A stretch of 64,000 bases of DNA from Yponomeuta sedellus. Lineage: Eukaryota; Arthropoda; Insecta; Lepidoptera; Yponomeutidae. The DNA is taken from contig OW203721.1 of assembly GCA_934045075.1 (NCBI GenBank), forward strand, positions 22,702,181 through 22,766,180, in the 5' to 3' direction. Within the stretch, counting starts at the first letter, position 1. Each line of letters begins with the position of its first letter. The notes under the pieces were generated by a model. That model searched no databases, was not told where the DNA came from, and saw nothing but the letters and a program-made list of their open reading frames with translations. The translations under genes were made by a program, and so were the position numbers. Shown piece after piece: positions 61,471-64,000 of the stretch.

Positions 61471-63449
61471 AAATAAAACCGGTCGGACTCTTCCGAAAAC
61501 ATTACAAGTACCTAGAGGTGAAAGCATTCACGAATTGTGCTTATTAAATAGAACAAAGCACTCTTTGATTTAAATACATATTTGATGACTTCCTTCGGTT
61601 TTTAAAGCTAATTAAAACGTAATTGGATTTATGAACCGCTCACTGTTTGATCCTAGAATGTGTTCTGCATTCGTATTGCAGTCCTTTAGGAGCGTGTGGG
61701 TGTGTTACGAATGTACGAGTGAGGTGGAAGGATAAGGGGTTGTCTACCTACGCAGGCCCAAAATATCCTGACCCGCTACGTGATTCTTATTGCAATATCA
61801 TAGCGGTCAATTCGGCGTGTCTCTGCGAAAGGTGCAGTTGCCGATTCGCAACCGGTTCGACCGCTCCAGTGATGTTCGCGAACAATGGGAAACCGGTAGT
61901 ATTGATCCGTACCAAATAGAGAGCGCGCGAATGTCGCCTTCTCAAAGGAGGCGCTCGCGTCGCTGGTTGGCTCACAATTAGTCCAAGGATTGGATCCATC
62001 GTTGGCGCAGTGCCGCAAATAGCATTTTCTGCGCCCCGTACGGGCTTCTATAGACCTGCGCTTTTGTTTTTCAGACATTATAGGTACCCTAGAGCAATGC
62101 CATGTATAGATGCCTCCTTTATTTCATTCAGCGTCATAAAATAAAGCACAAGGAACTTGGTGTTTTTCAATAAAGAAAGAAGAAAAAAAATGAGCGCGTG
62201 TTTTGTCTATTTTAACAGACTTTTTTGATACTGGCATGTCGGTACATATGTGTTGGAATCGAAGACAAGGGGCGCAGCGGAAACTTATCCGGGCTAACCT
62301 AAAAAAATGTAGTCCTGGCATTTTCTGGCGTCTGGCTGGTCTGGCCATTCTTGGGCCCCCCAGAGTCTAAACCCTGTGCTTGGGCACCGGTGGTATCACC
62401 CTATATACGGCACTGACGTATGACAGTCAGCAAGTCTTCCATCCGTTTCCGCCAATGCATGTCTATGATCATGTTTCTATCGCCCTTCGTTGACTAGGTA
62501 CTAGATATTGCTACGCAAGTCCTGGTTTTATCTGGCGTCAAAATGGTCACAAAATTGACCTAACTTTGGCTAGATCATCATCAGCCTATCTTGCTGACTG
62601 GCTGGCGAAAACCTCAGTACTTATGATGTCACTGTTTTGTCCTACCTAAGTAGGTTGTTCATTCATAGACCTTATCTCTTAGTTATATCGAAAATAAAAT
62701 TAACTAAATACTATTTTTAACATCCGACCACAGGCTATATTTGTTGGTCCGACTACACCTCGCCAAGTTTCATAAAGCCATTAAACAGCTTTGATTCTTA
62801 ATTCAATACATAAACCTTATTGTTCTAGTACGATGGGTTCTGGGTACCTACTAAGCTACGAAATACAAACGGCCTGAAGAGTCAACAATTGATTTCCATT
62901 ACAGAGCGCTTATTGAGCAAGACATCATATTTTTAATGCATTTATAATTTTTATTTTATTTTTATTTTATTTTCACTTATACCTATCTTTACAGGCTTAG
63001 CCTAATTCGATTGGCATGAAACTTACAATTACCCAAAATATCTTATGTCTAATACCTTAACCACTATTTAATTTAATTAATCTCATCAATATAACATTAT
63101 GTAATGCCAATCAACATAAGTGTTCCCCATAGCACTGCACGAACAACGCTACTCTCTTGAATTATTATTATTATTAAATTCTTTATTGTACCTGTAAAGT
63201 TTGTACAATTGGCGGGCTTAATACTAAATAATATTTTATTCTAGCCAACCAACAGGTGACGTGGAGAAGGTGGGGGGTAGTCACAAACGGTGAGGTGATA
63301 TTTTATTGTCAAATATCTTTTTAAAAATTAAACTATGTATTAATATGTACAATAATTATAAACATAAACATATACAAATATAATAATTAAGCACATATAT
63401 AAAGATGAATAGATAGACTTCATAAACATATAAATAGACTTCATAATAC
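61471..63449. other. No gene seen
   Basis: Overlapping ORFs of about 60-100 codons on both strands at 61647-62078 lack recognisable motifs. 62200-62420 may be a repeat tail. 63170-63440 (TTCTTTATTGTACCTG..) looks like the 3'UTR of the LINE that follows on the minus strand. Confidence 0.4.
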
Positions 63450-63998
63450 TTATATTTTTACATACTTACGAATGGAATTACACTTTACTTTTCTGAATAT
63501 GTAGATAGTGTTCCTGTACTCTACTCTTAAAGACGCCGACTGACGGAGCCTGGCGTTCCACATACGCACCGCTGTCACGGAAAAGTCACTCGAATAGCCT
63601 GCCGCATTATGCTCTGGGATTTCGAGGAGTAAATCTTTGCATGGGCGCTGCAGGCGACCACGCGCGCCACGTGAGGCGAAACGTTCGCGGAGATAATGGG
63701 GGGAGGAGGGATCGTGAAGGACGCCACAGAGGAGCGTCAAGATGTGGGCATTCCTGCGGTGGCGGATGTTTAGCCAGTTCAACTGGGAACGGTATTGGGA
63801 AATATGGTCAAATTTACGAAGGCCGAAGATGTAACGTATACAAACGTTAAGAAGACGGTCCAACTTGTCGAGAAGTTCTTCAGTGAGATCGGGGTAGCAC
63901 ACATCTGCGTAGTCGATGACTGGGAGCAACAAAGCGTTGACTAACGTAACTTTGGCGGAATATGGCAGAAATTTCTGCATACGTTTCAGCGAGTGCAT
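63450..63998 (-). pseudogene. Non-LTR reverse transcriptase C-terminus, cut by the window edge
   Basis: Open minus-strand frame of at least 182 codons ending at 63450. It reads YSAKVTLVNALLLPVIDYAD, LDRLLNVCIRYIFGLRKFDH, LNWLNIRHRRNAHILTLLCG and AVRMWNARLRQSASLRVEYR, the usual C-terminal region after the RT of insect Jockey/CR1-like LINEs (end of thumb and accessory segment). No stop inside the visible part, so the source copy may be fairly young. Whether the rest is intact cannot be seen. Confidence 0.75.
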
Positions 63999-64000
63999 GG

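Noticed and set aside
61647..62078. Overlapping ORFs on both strands (up to 100 codons)
   Set aside because: No recognisable motif, no splice context, and mutually overlapping frames. Most likely GC-rich chance ORFs.

Overview
This is eukaryotic nuclear DNA, almost certainly from a moth or butterfly (Lepidoptera). The grounds are spliced genes with GT..AG introns and consistent phases, and a dense load of interspersed repeats of lepidopteran type: several tRNA-headed SINE families, a 5S-rRNA-headed SINE, RTE/Jockey-like LINE fragments, MITEs and two Ty3/gypsy LTR retrotransposons. Species cannot be named from the window alone. No rRNA operon, CRISPR array or convincing tRNA gene is present.

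Layout. (1) 0.1-1.4 kb, minus strand: the first two coding exons of a gene I do not recognise, running off the left edge. (2) 1.5-8.1 kb: a repeat bed of 5S-SINEs, tRNA-SINEs, hairpin MITEs and nested LINE fragments. (3) 8.16-17.69 kb: a complete, young 9.5-kb gypsy element. It has 1,615-bp LTRs with only two differences seen, gag and pol linked by an A AAA AAC frameshift site, and a long noncoding 3' region built of repeats. (4) 17.7-21.4 kb: a LINE remnant and largely featureless AT-rich DNA. (5) 21.46-25.37 kb: a compact gypsy element (K02A2.6/Mag-like) with one gag-pol ORF and 135-bp LTRs. Its primer-binding site is a perfect 16-nt complement of its own LTR, as in self-priming Tf1/sushi elements. 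(6) 25.6-27.0 kb: Harbinger remnant with 139-bp repeats. (7) 27.46-44.63 kb, plus strand: a ten-exon gene (1,343 codons) resembling centrosome-associated protein 350 (CEP350), with all exon phases agreeing. (8) 44.7-52.4 kb: intergenic DNA with MITEs, SINEs and several near-perfect palindromes. (9) 52.48-60.62 kb, minus strand: the 3' part of a SMOC/Pentagone (magu) gene, a secreted thyroglobulin-1/EF-hand matricellular protein. Its 5' exons lie beyond the right edge. (10) 60.7-64 kb: repeats, and a non-LTR reverse-transcriptase C-terminus running off the right edge.

Most unusual signals. Both host genes carry tandem arrays of decaying copies of the 3' half of one exon plus its 5' splice site, placed in the intron just downstream of the functional exon (SMOC: about six copies at 57.9-58.73 kb; CEP350-like: three copies at 41.4-42.03 kb). 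The window also holds a self-priming LTR retrotransposon candidate, a multi-copy 5S-rRNA-derived SINE, and a cluster of very long, nearly spacer-free perfect palindromes.
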